Positions 36,428 to 47,131 are shown, counted from the stretch's first letter. The stretch: DNA of 64,000 bases from Paramesorhizobium deserti (GCF_001558695.1 NZ_LNTU01000001.1:1116001-1180000); one strand, 5' to 3'. Notes: generated by a model not told the origin, from the sequence alone. Made by a program: numbers and translations.

Positions 36428-37525
36428 TCAGATGAGCGGCGAGACCGCTGCCGTGGAAGCCGGGCGCTTCAGACCGAGGCGGCGCAGGAACCAGTCGCCC
36501 ACCGGCTTCTCGAACAAGCGGTAGGACAGCACCGCGACGACCATGGTGATGGCCATAGGGATCGGCAGGAAGGCATAGAAATCGATGATCCCGAGCGGCG
36601 CCAGCAGCCTTTTCCAGACAAGGCCGAACAGGACGACCTCGACCACCGGATGCCAGAGATAGACGCCGAAGGAGACGGCAGCGAAGGGGCGCAGATAAGC
36701 GGGATAGACCGGCGTCTTCTGGTCGTTGCGCTCCGCGACCGCGGCCAGGAAAACGGCAATGCCCATGACGATGACACTGTAATAATAGTCGACCTGAAGC
36801 TGCATCAATGTGCAGGAGGCGAGGATCACCAGCCAGGCGGGCCAGCGCGCCGTCAGTTTCAGGCGGCTGCGGGAGGCCAGTGCTGCGATCAGCGCGCCGG
36901 CGATGAAATCGGCAAAAGCGCGATAGGCGCCCCAGGTGTCTGCCGCCAGCCAGTGCTTGCCCGGCATGATGTGGAGCGCCAGCAGCGTTTCCAGAAGCCC
37001 GATCCAGAGAAGCAGCAGAACGACAAGCCCCTTCACCCCCGCGGTCCGCTGGGCGACGAGAATGAGCGGCAGCAGGAGATAGGAGAACCATTCCGCCGAC
37101 AGCGACCAGGAAACGAAATTGAACGTCAGTTCCCGCGAGAAGCCCCATGCCTGGACGAGAGCCAGATTGGGAATGATCTGCGCCATATCATAGCGTTCGG
37201 CCCCGCCGAACGGACGCAACAACCCCAGATGATAGCCGATGCCGACAACGAGAAAGAGCAGGAAAGTGATCAAATGCAGCGGATAGAGCCGGGCGAAGCG
37301 TCTCAGCATATAGACGACATAGCTGCGCCAATCCGTGACCGTGTCGCCATAATGCACGACGATCAGGAAGCCCGAGATGATGAAGAACATGTCCAGCAGC
37401 GGCCGCAGGCGCTGAAGCCATTCGATCATCCACTCCGTGCCCGGTGGCCCGTTGAACGAAAAATGGTAAAGCATGATGAGAAGCGCGGCAATCAGGCGCC
37501 AGAACTCGAACAGCCGGAAATACAT
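36428..37525 (-). CDS. Acyltransferase 3 family membrane protein
   Basis: 365 residues with about ten membrane helices, in the OafA/NodX-type acyltransferase 3 family. The N-terminal FEFWRLIAALLIMLYHFSF carries the typical Arg and His, and RPLLDMFFIISGFLI follows. These enzymes O-acylate cell-surface glycans or related acceptors. ATG 37525 is chosen from the position of the first helix; its ribosome site is poor. No glycan genes are adjacent, so the acceptor is unknown. Confidence 0.88.
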   Translation of the reverse strand: MYFRLFEFWRLIAALLIMLYHFSFNGPPGTEWMIEWLQRLRPLLDMFFIISGFLIVVHYGDTVTDWRSYVVYMLRRFARLYPLHLITFLLFLVVGIGYHLGLLRPFGGAERYDMAQIIPNLALVQAWGFSRELTFNFVSWSLSAEWFSYLLLPLILVAQRTAGVKGLVVLLLLWIGLLETLLALHIMPGKHWLAADTWGAYRAFADFIAGALIAALASRSRLKLTARWPAWLVILASCTLMQLQVDYYYSVIVMGIAVFLAAVAERNDQKTPVYPAYLRPFAAVSFGVYLWHPVVEVVLFGLVWKRLLAPLGIIDFYAFLPIPMAITMVVAVLSYRLFEKPVGDWFLRRLGLKRPASTAAVSPLI

Positions 37526-37570
37526 GCGCTTCGCTAATGCCTTTCCTGCTCGAGCGGGCGTCGTGTAGCA

Positions 37571-37840
37571 TCCCCCTCCTCTGCCCTGCCGGTCATCTCC
37601 CCCACGCTCATCGTCATCCTCGGGCTTGACCCGAGGATCCATGGCTGAGGGGCACTGACGTTTCCGTTGCGTCGACGCATTCCAGTGAGCAGGCAGGAAC
37701 AAATATCAGGCGATAATGACTTATGATTCCGTAGCGGATGATAATACCGTTTCTGCCCCCTTGCCGTGGATCCTCGGGTCAAGCCCGAGGATGCCGAAAG
37801 ATGGAGGGGGAGATGCCCAGCAGGGCAGAGGGGGGTGATT
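37571..37840. repeat. Inverted composite repeat
   Basis: Two repeat types are arranged as mirror images: a CTCTGCCCTGCC-to-CTCCCCC block (37578-37605), then CCTCGGG-N5-CCCGAGG (37618-37636), then about 135 bp, then the CCTCGGG core again (37772-37790) and the inverse of the first block (37803-37838). It fills most of the gap 37526-37963 between the acyltransferase and dnaK. The core is shared with the mosaics at 28.3 and 35.2 kb. Confidence 0.7.
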
Positions 37841-37912
37841 GGCAGAAAATGCATATGCATCGTTTCCATCCGAAAATGATGAGACAAACGATATCCCAGA
37901 CCCGTTAACAAC

Positions 37913-37938
37913 AAAAAAGCCCGGCACCAAGGCCGGGC
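37913..37938 (-). terminator. dnaK terminator
   Basis: A perfect 7-bp stem GCCCGGC (37919-37925) with GCCGGGC (37932-37938) and a 6-nt loop, followed on the minus strand by TTTTTT (37918-37913). It lies 26 nt after the dnaK stop, so dnaK is transcribed without a downstream dnaJ. Confidence 0.88.
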
Positions 37939-37963
37939 TTTTCACAATCTCAGAAGTCGCGCT

Positions 37964-39877
37964 TTACGCGGACTTCTTCTTGTCGTCGTCGATTTCCTCA
38001 TAGTCGGCGTCGACGACATCGTCATCCGACTTACTCTCGGAGGCTGGCGCTTCCTCACCACCCTCGGAAGCCTGGGCCGCCTCATACATGGCCTGGCCAA
38101 GCTTCATCGAGACCTCGGCGAGCGTCTGCGTCTTCGCCTTGATGTCCTCGGCGTCGTCGCCTTCCAGCGCGGTCTTCAGCGAGGCGATCGCATCCTCGAT
38201 GGCCGTCTTGTCGTCGGCGGAGACCTTGTCGCCATAATCCTTGAGCGACTTCTCCGTCGAATGCATCAGGGCTTCGCCCTGGTTCTTGGCCTCGACCGCC
38301 TCACGGCGCTTCTTGTCGGCTTCGGCGTTCGCCTCGGCATCCTTGACCATTTTCTCGATGTCCTCATCGGAAAGACCGCCGGAAGCCTGGATGCGGATCT
38401 GGTGCTCCTTGCCGGTGCCCTTGTCCTTGGCCGACACGTTGACGATGCCGTTGGCGTCGATATCGAACGTCACTTCGATCTGCGGCACGCCGCGCGGTGC
38501 GGGCGGAATGCCGACGAGGTCGAACTGGCCGAGCATCTTGTTGTCGGCCGCCATCTCGCGCTCGCCCTGGAAGACGCGAATCGTCACTGCGGACTGGTTG
38601 TCCTCGGCCGTGGAGAAGGTTTGCGACTTCTTGGTCGGGATCGTCGTGTTGCGGTCGATCAGGCGCGTGAACACGCCGCCCAGCGTCTCGATGCCGAGCG
38701 ACAGCGGGGTCACGTCGAGAAGCAGCACGTCTTTGACATCGCCCTGAAGCACACCGGCCTGGATCGCGGCGCCGATAGCGACCACCTCATCCGGATTGAC
38801 GCCCTTGTGCGGCTCCTTGCCGAAGAAGGACTTCACCACTTCCTGCACCTTGGGCATGCGCGTCATGCCGCCGACGAGGATGACCTCGTCGATCTCGCCC
38901 GCCTTGAGGCCTGCATCCTTGAGTGCCGCCTTGCAGGGCTCGATGGTGCGCTGGATCAGATCATCGACCAGGCTCTCGAACTTGGCGCGGGAGAGCTTCA
39001 TCGTCAGGTGCTTCGGACCGGTCGCATCGGCCGTGATGAAGGGCAGGTTGATTTCGGTCTGCTGCGCGGAGGAAAGCTCGATCTTGGCCTTTTCCGCAGC
39101 TTCCTTCAGGCGCTGCAGGGCCAGCTTGTCGTTCTTGAGGTCGATGCCCTGTTCTTTCTTGAACTCGGCTGCCAGATATTCGACGAGACGCATGTCGAAA
39201 TCCTCGCCGCCGAGGAAGGTGTCGCCATTGGTCGACTTGACCTCGAACACGCCGTCGCCGATTTCGAGGACCGAGACGTCGAAGGTGCCGCCGCCAAGGT
39301 CGTAGACGGCGATGGTCTTGCCATCCTTCTTCTCGAGCCCGTAGGCGAGAGCGGCAGCCGTCGGCTCGTTGATGATGCGCAACACTTCGAGGCCGGCGAT
39401 CTTGCCGGCGTCCTTGGTCGCCTGGCGCTGGGCGTCGTTGAAATAGGCGGGAACCGTGATGACGGCCTGCTCGATCTTCTCACCGAGATAGGATTCGGCG
39501 GTTTCCTTCATCTTCTGCAGGATCATCGCGGAAATCTGCGAGGGCGAATATTTCTTGCCGTGCACCTCGACCCATGCATCGCCATTGTCGCCCTTGACGA
39601 TCTTGTAAGGGACAAGGTCCTTGTCCTTCTTGACCATCGGGTCGTCATAGCGGCGGCCGATCAGGCGCTTCACAGCAAAGAGCGTTCCTTCCGGATTGGT
39701 GACGGCCTGGCGCTTGGCAGGCTGGCCCGCAAGGCGCTCGTCGCTATCCGTAAAAGCAATAATGGAAGGGGTGGTACGCGCACCTTCCGCATTTTCGATG
39801 ACTTTCGCGTTCTTGCCGTCCATGACGGCGACGCAGGAGTTTGTCGTTCCCAGATCGATGCCGATTACTTTTGCCAT
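37964..39877 (-). CDS. dnaK: Chaperone DnaK (Hsp70)
   Basis: 637 residues, typical length. The N-terminal ATPase domain has [26 protein letters not shown] and [12 protein letters not shown]; the substrate domain follows the [14 protein letters not shown] linker region, and the lid ends [15 protein letters not shown], close to the EEVD-like bacterial tail. ATG 39877 ([10 protein letters not shown]) is the family start. A heat-shock-like promoter lies at 40001-40029. dnaJ, usually next to dnaK in rhizobia, is not here; an acyltransferase gene lies downstream instead. Confidence 0.98.
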   Translation of the reverse strand: MAKVIGIDLGTTNSCVAVMDGKNAKVIENAEGARTTPSIIAFTDSDERLAGQPAKRQAVTNPEGTLFAVKRLIGRRYDDPMVKKDKDLVPYKIVKGDNGDAWVEVHGKKYSPSQISAMILQKMKETAESYLGEKIEQAVITVPAYFNDAQRQATKDAGKIAGLEVLRIINEPTAAALAYGLEKKDGKTIAVYDLGGGTFDVSVLEIGDGVFEVKSTNGDTFLGGEDFDMRLVEYLAAEFKKEQGIDLKNDKLALQRLKEAAEKAKIELSSAQQTEINLPFITADATGPKHLTMKLSRAKFESLVDDLIQRTIEPCKAALKDAGLKAGEIDEVILVGGMTRMPKVQEVVKSFFGKEPHKGVNPDEVVAIGAAIQAGVLQGDVKDVLLLDVTPLSLGIETLGGVFTRLIDRNTTIPTKKSQTFSTAEDNQSAVTIRVFQGEREMAADNKMLGQFDLVGIPPAPRGVPQIEVTFDIDANGIVNVSAKDKGTGKEHQIRIQASGGLSDEDIEKMVKDAEANAEADKKRREAVEAKNQGEALMHSTEKSLKDYGDKVSADDKTAIEDAIASLKTALEGDDAEDIKAKTQTLAEVSMKLGQAMYEAAQASEGGEEAPASESKSDDDVVDADYEEIDDDKKKSA

Positions 39878-40000
39878 TTCACATATCTCCATTCAGCAGG
39901 CTGCCGGGACCTCTGCCGAGCATTCCATTCAGCAGCCCCTACCGGGTTTAAGACGGCACGTGATCCCTTGGCCGGGAACCAGCACACCGCATCGCGGCGT

Positions 40001-40029
40001 ATATAAGAAGGGCTGTTTTTTACTGCAAG
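40001..40029 (-). promoter_or_regulatory. Heat-shock-like promoter of dnaK
   Basis: Minus strand CTTGCA (40029-40024), 17 nt, TTATAT (40006-40001). It resembles the alphaproteobacterial sigma-32 pattern (CTTG near -35, TATxT near -10) and lies 124 nt upstream of ATG 39877. A housekeeping sigma could also read it. Confidence 0.5.
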
Positions 40030-40089
40030 TCACAAGAGGCGCGACGGCGGTAAAATCATCGGCGAGCGATCAGCCCCAAATGCGGATAT

Positions 40090-41076
40090 TCAGACCTCTT
40101 CCCAGCCGCCGCTCTCGCCGGCGCGGTATATCGCATCGATAAACCTTTGATTCGCAACAGAGCTTTCCAGCGTAAAGACGGGAACGTCCTCGCCTTGCGC
40201 GGCGCGGGCGAAGCTCTGCGCCTGAAGCTGATAGTGGTTAACATCCTGGAAATTCCACTCGCGCGCCTCGGTATGGCCGGCGTCGTTGAGCGTCACCCTC
40301 GCATGGCCGTATTTGCCCGTGTTGAACGGGGCGTGAACCTCGATGAAACCCTTGTCGCCGTGGAAGACCATGAACTGGCGTCCTGCCAGCTGGGTGGCGA
40401 CATAGAAGGAGAGATCAAAATCGTCGAATTCGGCCGTGACATTGGCATAGCGGTCGGTGCCGAAATCCGGATCGCGCTCGACCTTCGCCAGGACGCGCTT
40501 GGGCTCGGCTCCAGTGGTCATGCGGGTGGCGACCGTCGGATAGACGCCGATATCGGGCAGCGCACCGCCGCCGAGCGCCATCTGGTTGCGCATATTGCCC
40601 GGATCCTTGTTGAAATAGGTGAAGGCGCCCTGTACGTGGCGGAGCGTGCCGATGGCGCCTGATGCGATCAGCTCGCGCACCTTGATCCACTGCGGATGAT
40701 AATAGACCATGAAGGCCTCTGCGATCAGCACGCCATAGGTATCGCGCGCCCGGATCAGCGATGCGATCTCGCTCGCATGCAGCGAGATCGGCTTTTCGCA
40801 AAGAACATGCTTGCCGGCTTCCGCCGCCTTGATCGCCCATTCGACATGCTGGGAAGTGGGCAGCGGGATGTAAACGCCATCGACCGTGTCGGAGGCGAGT
40901 AGTTCCTCATAGGAGCCGAAGGCATGCGGCGCGCCGAAACGATCGGCCACGGCGCGGGCCTTCGCCAGATCGCGGCTGGCGATCGCCGTCACCACGCCAT
41001 TCTCCGACGCGCAAAGCGCCGGGATCACCAGCGTCACACCGATTTTGGCCGTCGAAAGAACACCCCAGCGAAACAT
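40090..41076 (-). CDS. Gfo/Idh/MocA family oxidoreductase
   Basis: 328-residue NAD(P)-dependent dehydrogenase. The Rossmann start is [20 protein letters not shown], the catalytic-lysine block is [14 protein letters not shown], and [15 protein letters not shown] is the substrate-domain motif. It resembles dimeric dihydrodiol or xylose dehydrogenases, so a sugar substrate is likely but unproven. AAGGAGGAG precedes ATG 41076. It lies downstream of the LysR gene on the same strand, across a 140-nt gap with an inverted repeat. Confidence 0.9.
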   Translation of the reverse strand: MFRWGVLSTAKIGVTLVIPALCASENGVVTAIASRDLAKARAVADRFGAPHAFGSYEELLASDTVDGVYIPLPTSQHVEWAIKAAEAGKHVLCEKPISLHASEIASLIRARDTYGVLIAEAFMVYYHPQWIKVRELIASGAIGTLRHVQGAFTYFNKDPGNMRNQMALGGGALPDIGVYPTVATRMTTGAEPKRVLAKVERDPDFGTDRYANVTAEFDDFDLSFYVATQLAGRQFMVFHGDKGFIEVHAPFNTGKYGHARVTLNDAGHTEAREWNFQDVNHYQLQAQSFARAAQGEDVPVFTLESSVANQRFIDAIYRAGESGGWEEV

Positions 41077-41175
41077 GGCAACTCCTCCTTTTCGATTTGG
41101 AGCGGAACCTACCGGTCAGCGGAACAAAAGAAAAGGCTGGACTGTTGGGACCTATAGACATTCAGGATCTAGAAT

Positions 41176-41232
41176 CTAACCCAAGTTTAGGATTTGGAGC
41201 GCGGTATGAGCGGAAATCCTAATTGGGGTTAG
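41176..41232. repeat. Inverted repeat between LysR and oxidoreductase genes
   Basis: The arm CTAACCCAAGTTTAGGATTT (41176-41195) is nearly complementary to AAATCCTAATTGGGGTTAG (41214-41232), whose end overlaps the LysR stop region. The short direct repeat GACCTATAGA flanks both sides (about 41150 and 41232). It could be a terminator stem or an operator. Confidence 0.5.
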
Positions 41233-42109
41233 ACCTATAGAAATCGATGAAGGCGCGCAGGGCCGGGCGCATCCGCCGGCGGCTGGGATAATAAAGATAA
41301 AGGCCGGGAAAAGGCTGGCACCAATCTTCAAGCACCCGCACGAGCCGGCCATCGGCTATCGCCTCGGCCACCTGAACATCCAGAAGAAAGGCGAGGCCGG
41401 CGCCTTGCAGTGCAGCCTCCAGCGAAAACCTGTCGTCATTGACAATCAATGGGCCATCCACGGCCACCTCGAAGGATTCATCGCCCTTCTCCAGCTCCCA
41501 GCGGTAGACGCGGCCGGAGGAAAAGCGATGGCGGATGCAGCGGTGCCGGGCGAGATCCGCCGGATGCTTCGGGATACCGTGACGCTCGAAATAGGAAGGC
41601 GCGGAAACGATGGCGCCGCAGAGCTCAGGACCGAATCGCACGGCGACCATATCGCGCTCAAGGCTTTCGTTGAGCCGCAATCCCGCATCAAACCGTTCCG
41701 CGACGATATCGACGAAATGATCTTCGACGCAGATGTCGAGCGTGAGATCAGGATGGGTTTCACAGAACGCGCCGAGGCGCGGTACCAGCAGAAGATAGGC
41801 AAGCCTCGGCACACTCAGCCGCAATGTGCCGGAGACGGTATCTTTCGTGTCGACGGCAGCGCCGAGCGCCATCTCGATTTCGCCGAGCGCCGGCGCAAGC
41901 CGTTCGAGCAGCCGCCTGCCGGCCTCCGTCGGCGCGACGCTGCGGGTGGTGCGTGCGAGAAGGGCAACACCGAGACTCTCTTCAAGCGCGGCCACCGCAT
42001 GACTGACGGCCGAAGGCGCGATCTGGAGCTCCCTGGCCGCCGCACGAAAACTGCCATGGGCGGCGACGGAGGCGAGAACGGCAAGTTGCGACAGCTGGTT
42101 CCGGTTCAT
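41219..42109 (-). CDS. LysR family transcriptional regulator
   Basis: 296 residues. The N-terminal HTH is typical (LSQLAVLASVAAHGSFRAAARELQIAPSAVSHAVAALEE region, positions 5-43) and the effector domain resembles the AaeR/DsdC-like group (LRLSVPRLAYLLLVPRLGAF). ATG 42109 is the family start; a longer frame to 42721 runs through the divergent gene. It is divergent from the aldo/keto reductase at 42209 and probably regulates it through the dyad at 42109-42129. Confidence 0.92.
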   Translation of the reverse strand: MNRNQLSQLAVLASVAAHGSFRAAARELQIAPSAVSHAVAALEESLGVALLARTTRSVAPTEAGRRLLERLAPALGEIEMALGAAVDTKDTVSGTLRLSVPRLAYLLLVPRLGAFCETHPDLTLDICVEDHFVDIVAERFDAGLRLNESLERDMVAVRFGPELCGAIVSAPSYFERHGIPKHPADLARHRCIRHRFSSGRVYRWELEKGDESFEVAVDGPLIVNDDRFSLEAALQGAGLAFLLDVQVAEAIADGRLVRVLEDWCQPFPGLYLYYPSRRRMRPALRAFIDFYRSNPN

Positions 42110-42129
42110 TGTTCTAAAATATGGAACAA
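42109..42129. promoter_or_regulatory. LysR-type operator dyad
   Basis: TTGTTC (42109-42114), 9 nt, GAACAA (42124-42129), a perfect 6-bp dyad containing a T-N11-A core. It abuts the LysR start codon and lies 80 nt before the divergent aldo/keto reductase. Confidence 0.6.
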
Positions 42130-42163
42130 CCCATGAAAATGAAGCGGAATTATCGAATTGTGA

Positions 42164-43204
<1,041 letters not shown>

Positions 43205-43245
43205 GACCTAAAGCGATTTTGCTTCCAAATTGCCCCTCACCCTTA

Positions 43246-43274
43246 CCCTCTCCCCGTGAAGGACGGGGAGAGGG
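43246..43274. repeat. Palindromic intergenic repeat between convergent genes
   Basis: A perfect 12-bp stem CCCTCTCCCCGT (43246-43257) with ACGGGGAGAGGG (43263-43274) around 5 nt, of a kind widespread in proteobacterial intergenic DNA. Between the convergent aldo/keto reductase and yehW-like genes it may act as a bidirectional terminator. Confidence 0.7.
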
Positions 43275-43320
43275 TGCCGGCAGGCGGATGAAGGGCATGC
43301 GGCTGCATCGGCGTTTTCAA

Positions 43321-44070
43321 TTACTTCCCCGCCTGCCCCATCCTCCGCGCCAGCATGCGCTCGACGGCCGAGAGTCCGTCATAGATCAACACGGCGAGAG
43401 CGCCGACGATCAGCCCGCCCTGCAGGACGAAGGCGAGGTTGTTGGAGATGAGGCCGGCGATGATGACCTCGCCCAGCGTCTTTGCCGCAACCGTCGAGCC
43501 GATGGTGGCGGTGGCGAGGCTGATCACCACGGAAAGCCGGATGCCCGCCAGGATGACCGGCAGGGCAAGCGGCAGCTCGACCTTCAAGAGCCGCTGGCGC
43601 TCGTTCATGCCAACGCCTCTCGCCGCCTCGACCACGGCGGAGGGCAAATTGGTGAGGCCGGTCAACGCATTCTCGAAAATCGGCAAGAGCCCGTAGAGAA
43701 AAAGCGCGATCAGCGTCGGCTTCTCGCCGAAGCCGATGGCGGGGACCGCCAGCGCCAGCACGGCGACCGGCGGAAAGGTCTGACCGACATTGACGAGGCT
43801 GCGCGACAACGGCAGGAATTCGGCGCCGGCGGGCCTCGTTACGAGGATCGCAAGCGCCAGCGCCACAAGCGTTGCCGCAAGCGTGGCGATGAAGACGATG
43901 CGCAGGTGCTCGAGGGTCAGCATCAGGAGACTACCCTGATTGTAGATGGCCGGCGCGTTATTCTGCGTCAGCGGCTTCAGGACCGGCTCGAACCAGTCCG
44001 GCCTCACGAGAAAGACAACCAGCAGCGCTAGCACGAATAGCCGCGCGAGGACCGGCAGCGAGAGCCTCAT
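43321..44070 (-). CDS. Osmoprotectant ABC transporter permease (YehW/OsmY-like)
   Basis: 249 residues with about five to six helices and the BPD_transp_1 motif region EAARGVGMNERQRLLKVELPLALPVILAGIRL. Last gene of a four-gene operon whose order and gene sizes match yehZYXW (OsmU). It overlaps the ATPase gene by 4 nt. In known systems two different permeases, YehY and YehW, pair in the membrane for glycine betaine or related solutes. Confidence 0.88.
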   Translation of the reverse strand: MRLSLPVLARLFVLALLVVFLVRPDWFEPVLKPLTQNNAPAIYNQGSLLMLTLEHLRIVFIATLAATLVALALAILVTRPAGAEFLPLSRSLVNVGQTFPPVAVLALAVPAIGFGEKPTLIALFLYGLLPIFENALTGLTNLPSAVVEAARGVGMNERQRLLKVELPLALPVILAGIRLSVVISLATATIGSTVAAKTLGEVIIAGLISNNLAFVLQGGLIVGALAVLIYDGLSAVERMLARRMGQAGK

Positions 44071-45002
44071 GCCGGCCTCGCCGCACGCCGGATCAAACCT
44101 TCGACAGTGACGCGCCCGATGGGCTTGCCGTCGGCCTCGACGGGTAACGCCTCGCGCCCCGACCAGAGCAGCTCGGCGAGCGCATCACGCTGCGTGGCCG
44201 ATGCCGGCAGCGCTTCGCCTTCCGCCGTGCCCGGCTCCACCGCCTCGCGGATCTCGTTCAGCGACAGCAGCCGGAACGGCCGGTCGCCGGTGCCGATCAG
44301 CGTCTCGACGAAGGGCGTGGCCGGCTTGGCCAGTATCTCGGCCGGTGTCGCATATTGGATCAGCCTGCCCTCATCCATGACGGCGATGCGGTTGCCGAGA
44401 TGGATCGCCTCCTCCATGTCATGGGTGACGAGGATGATGGTGGTGCCGAACCGCTTCTGGATGGCGAGCAGATCCTCCTGCGCCTTGGCGCGGATCACCG
44501 GGTCGAGCGCACCGAAGGGCTCGTCCATCAAAAGGACATTCGGCTCTGCCGCAAGGGCGCGGGCGACGCCGACGCGCTGCTGCTGGCCGCCCGAGAGCTC
44601 GTGCGGATAGCGCGGGCCGAAGGTGGCGGGGTCAAGCTGGAACAGCGACAGGAGCTCATTGACCCGCGCGTCGATGCGGTCCTTCTCCCAGCCGAGCAGG
44701 ACCGGCACGGTGGCGATGTTCTGCGCCACCGTGCGATGGGGAAAGAGGCCGTGCCCCTGGATGGCATAGCCGATATGGCGGCGCAGCTCATAGGCCGGCA
44801 CCGCGCGGTTGTCGCGGCCGTCGAGCTTGATCACCCCCGATGTCGGCTCGACCAAGCGGTTGATCATGCGCAGCAGCGTTGTCTTGCCGGAACCGGAGGT
44901 GCCGACGATCACGGTGATGGTGCGCGGCTGGACGACGAACGACACGTCGCTCACGACTTCCACTTCGCCATAGCGCTTGGTAATGTTTTCGATCTCGATC
45001 AT
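44067..45002 (-). CDS. Osmoprotectant ABC transporter ATP-binding protein (YehX-like)
   Basis: 311 residues with a full ABC domain: Walker A GTSGSGKTT, signature ELSGGQQQR and Walker B LLMDEPFGALD, followed by LVTHDMEEAIHLG. The C-terminal 70 residues resemble a degenerate CBS-type regulatory region seen in OpuCA/YehX proteins. ATG 45002 overlaps the upstream permease stop (ATGA); a longer frame to 45695 lies inside that permease gene. Confidence 0.92.
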   Translation of the reverse strand: MIEIENITKRYGEVEVVSDVSFVVQPRTITVIVGTSGSGKTTLLRMINRLVEPTSGVIKLDGRDNRAVPAYELRRHIGYAIQGHGLFPHRTVAQNIATVPVLLGWEKDRIDARVNELLSLFQLDPATFGPRYPHELSGGQQQRVGVARALAAEPNVLLMDEPFGALDPVIRAKAQEDLLAIQKRFGTTIILVTHDMEEAIHLGNRIAVMDEGRLIQYATPAEILAKPATPFVETLIGTGDRPFRLLSLNEIREAVEPGTAEGEALPASATQRDALAELLWSGREALPVEADGKPIGRVTVEGLIRRAARPA

Positions 45003-46168
45003 GCCGCCTGGCCTCCGTTGAGTGCGGTCATTTCGGTAGCGGCGTCGAGAATGACAGCGGCCGCAAAGGCGAGCGCCACGGTCGGCACCGCGCCGAGCAG
45101 CACCAGATCCATCGCCGTCTGGCCGATGCCCTGGAAGACGAAGACCCCGAAACCGCCGCCGCCGATCAGCGCCGCGATCGTGGCAAGGCCGATATTCTGC
45201 ACCAGCACGATCCTTATTCCGGTGAGAATGACGGGAAAGGCCAGCGGAAACTCGATCGAGAACAGCCGCTGGCGGGCGGTCATGCCGACGCCGCGCGCCG
45301 CATCGTTGGCTGCCGGCGGCACGCCGGCGAGCCCGACCACCGTGTTGGCCACGACGGGCAAAAGCGAATAGAGAAAAAGCGCCACGAAGGCCGGGGCGGT
45401 ACCGATGCCGCGGATGCCGATTTCGGCGGCGCCCGGCACATGAACCGCGATCCAGCCGAGCGGCGCGATTAGGATGCCGAAAAGCGCGATGGACGGGATC
45501 GTCTGGATGATATTGAGGACATTGAGAACACCATCGCGCAGCGTCGGCACGCGGTGGCAGAGAATGCCGAGCGGTATACCCGCCACGACGGCGGCGGCTA
45601 GCGAGCCGAGCGCCAGCGTCACATGCTTGGCGGCCTCGGCCCAGAAACTGTCGGCGCGGTTGGCATATTCCTTGAGGATCGAAAGGCCGTTCCAACTGCC
45701 GGAATAGAGGATCGCCGTTACCGCGAGCGCTGCGAGAGCCAGAACGGCGATGCGCGCCATCGGCCCGAGACGCAGCCGGGTCAGACTATCGGCGGCGAGG
45801 AGCGCGAAAGCGAAATTCAAAAGCCAGAAGCCGGAAGCGGGCGCGACGCGGGCATAGGTGTTTTCGGGCGGCGTCAGATGGTTCGCGGCAAGGCCGATGA
45901 GCAGCATCAACGCGGCGAGTGCTGCGATGCTGGCGCCGAGCCGCCAGGACAATGGGAAGCGCAGAAGCGCGACCATCGTGGCGAGGGCGAGAACGAGAAG
46001 CAGCGTCGCCGCGGCCCATAGGGGCAGGGCTTCCAGTATGGTGCGCCCCTCGCCCGGGACGATGCGGTTGGCGCGAAAGGTGGCGAAGGGCGCGAAGAAT
46101 ACCCCGCTTGCCGCGATTGCGGCGATGACGACGCCGAGCTTGTCGAAACGGCTGCGGTTTCCGCTCAT
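44999..46168 (-). CDS. Osmoprotectant ABC transporter permease (YehY-like, long form)
   Basis: 389 residues. An N-terminal extension with four helices (LGVVIAAIAASGVFFAPFA onward) precedes the transport domain, whose EAA-like loop is NDAARGVGMTARQRLFSIEFPLAF. The extra helices distinguish YehY-type permeases from the short partner. ATG 46168 has AAAGGGGG upstream; an in-frame TTG at 46186 is less likely. Confidence 0.9.
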   Translation of the reverse strand: MSGNRSRFDKLGVVIAAIAASGVFFAPFATFRANRIVPGEGRTILEALPLWAAATLLLVLALATMVALLRFPLSWRLGASIAALAALMLLIGLAANHLTPPENTYARVAPASGFWLLNFAFALLAADSLTRLRLGPMARIAVLALAALAVTAILYSGSWNGLSILKEYANRADSFWAEAAKHVTLALGSLAAAVVAGIPLGILCHRVPTLRDGVLNVLNIIQTIPSIALFGILIAPLGWIAVHVPGAAEIGIRGIGTAPAFVALFLYSLLPVVANTVVGLAGVPPAANDAARGVGMTARQRLFSIEFPLAFPVILTGIRIVLVQNIGLATIAALIGGGGFGVFVFQGIGQTAMDLVLLGAVPTVALAFAAAVILDAATEMTALNGGQAA

Positions 46169-46219
46169 CGGCGCCCCCTTTTTCAACCCGACAGTCGCAG
46201 CGTCACGCCGCGCGCCCGG

Positions 46220-47131
46220 CTATTTCAGGAAACCGTTTTTCTTCAGGAAATCCTCCGCCACCGCCTTCGCCGGCTCACCGCCGACCTGCACCCTGCCATT
46301 GAGGTCCTGCAAGGTGACAAGATCGAGCTTTTCGAAAACCGGCTTCAGGAGGGTTTCGATCTCCGGATGCTCCTTCAGCACCGCCTCGCGAATGAGCGGC
46401 GCCGGTTGATAGACGGGCTGGACGCCCTTGTCATCCTCGAGCACGACGAGGCCGGAAGGCGCGATGCCGCCATCGGTGCCATAGACCATCGCCGCATTGG
46501 CGTTGTTGGTCTTGTTGGCGGCGGCGGCGATGGTGGCCGCCGTATCACCGCCGGAAAGGGTGATGAGCTGATCGGGCTTCAGCGTGAAGCCATAGGCCGT
46601 CTGGAATGCGGGAAGGGCGGCCGCCGAATTGACGAATTCCGCCGATGCGGCAAGCACGACCTCGCCGCCGTCCGAGACATATTTGCCGAAATCACTCAAG
46701 CTGACGAGCTTGTTCGGCTCGGCGACATCCTTGCGCATGGCGATCGCCCAGGTGTTGTTGGCGGGCGCCGGGGTCAGCCAGACGATCTTGTTGGCATCGT
46801 AATCGAGCTTCTTGGCTTCTTCATAGGCCTTTGCGGCATCCTTCCAGACAGGATCGTCGGCCTTTTCGAAGAAGAAGGCGGCGTTGCCGGTATATTCGGG
46901 ATAGATGTCGATCTCGCCGGCGATGATCGCCTGGCGCACAACCGGCGTCGCGCCGAGCTGGATGCGGTCGGTGGTGGGGACGTTGTTGGCGTTCAGCACG
47001 GCCAGGATGATATTGCCGAGAACGCCGCCTTCCGTATCGATCTTGGAGGAAACGACGACCTGTGCACTGGCGGCGACGGAGGAAAGTCCGATGGCCAGAG
47101 CGGCGCTGAGAAGGATATTCCGGTAGGACAT
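46220..47131 (-). CDS. Osmoprotectant-binding periplasmic protein (OsmF/YehZ-like)
   Basis: 303 residues with a signal peptide (about 1-23, ending ASA) and a type II binding fold of the OpuAC/QAT family: VVVSSKIDTEGGVLGNIIL, GEIDIYPEYTGNAAFF and the hinge ALPAFQTAYGFTLKPDQLI. It starts the operon; ATG 47131 is preferred to ATG 47146. Family knowledge suggests glycine betaine, choline or similar ligands. No EcfG-type site was found upstream, unlike the RpoS control of the enteric system. Confidence 0.9.
   Translation of the reverse strand: MSYRNILLSAALAIGLSSVAASAQVVVSSKIDTEGGVLGNIILAVLNANNVPTTDRIQLGATPVVRQAIIAGEIDIYPEYTGNAAFFFEKADDPVWKDAAKAYEEAKKLDYDANKIVWLTPAPANNTWAIAMRKDVAEPNKLVSLSDFGKYVSDGGEVVLAASAEFVNSAAALPAFQTAYGFTLKPDQLITLSGGDTAATIAAAANKTNNANAAMVYGTDGGIAPSGLVVLEDDKGVQPVYQPAPLIREAVLKEHPEIETLLKPVFEKLDLVTLQDLNGRVQVGGEPAKAVAEDFLKKNGFLK

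Noticed and set aside
36044-37537. A 497-codon plus-strand frame opposite the acyltransferase and aldo/keto reductase
   Set aside because: It spans two well-supported minus-strand genes and has a composition typical of antisense frames.
38261-40006. A 581-codon plus-strand open frame opposite dnaK
   Set aside because: It is the mirror of a highly conserved, codon-biased dnaK gene; such long antisense frames are expected and show no family features.
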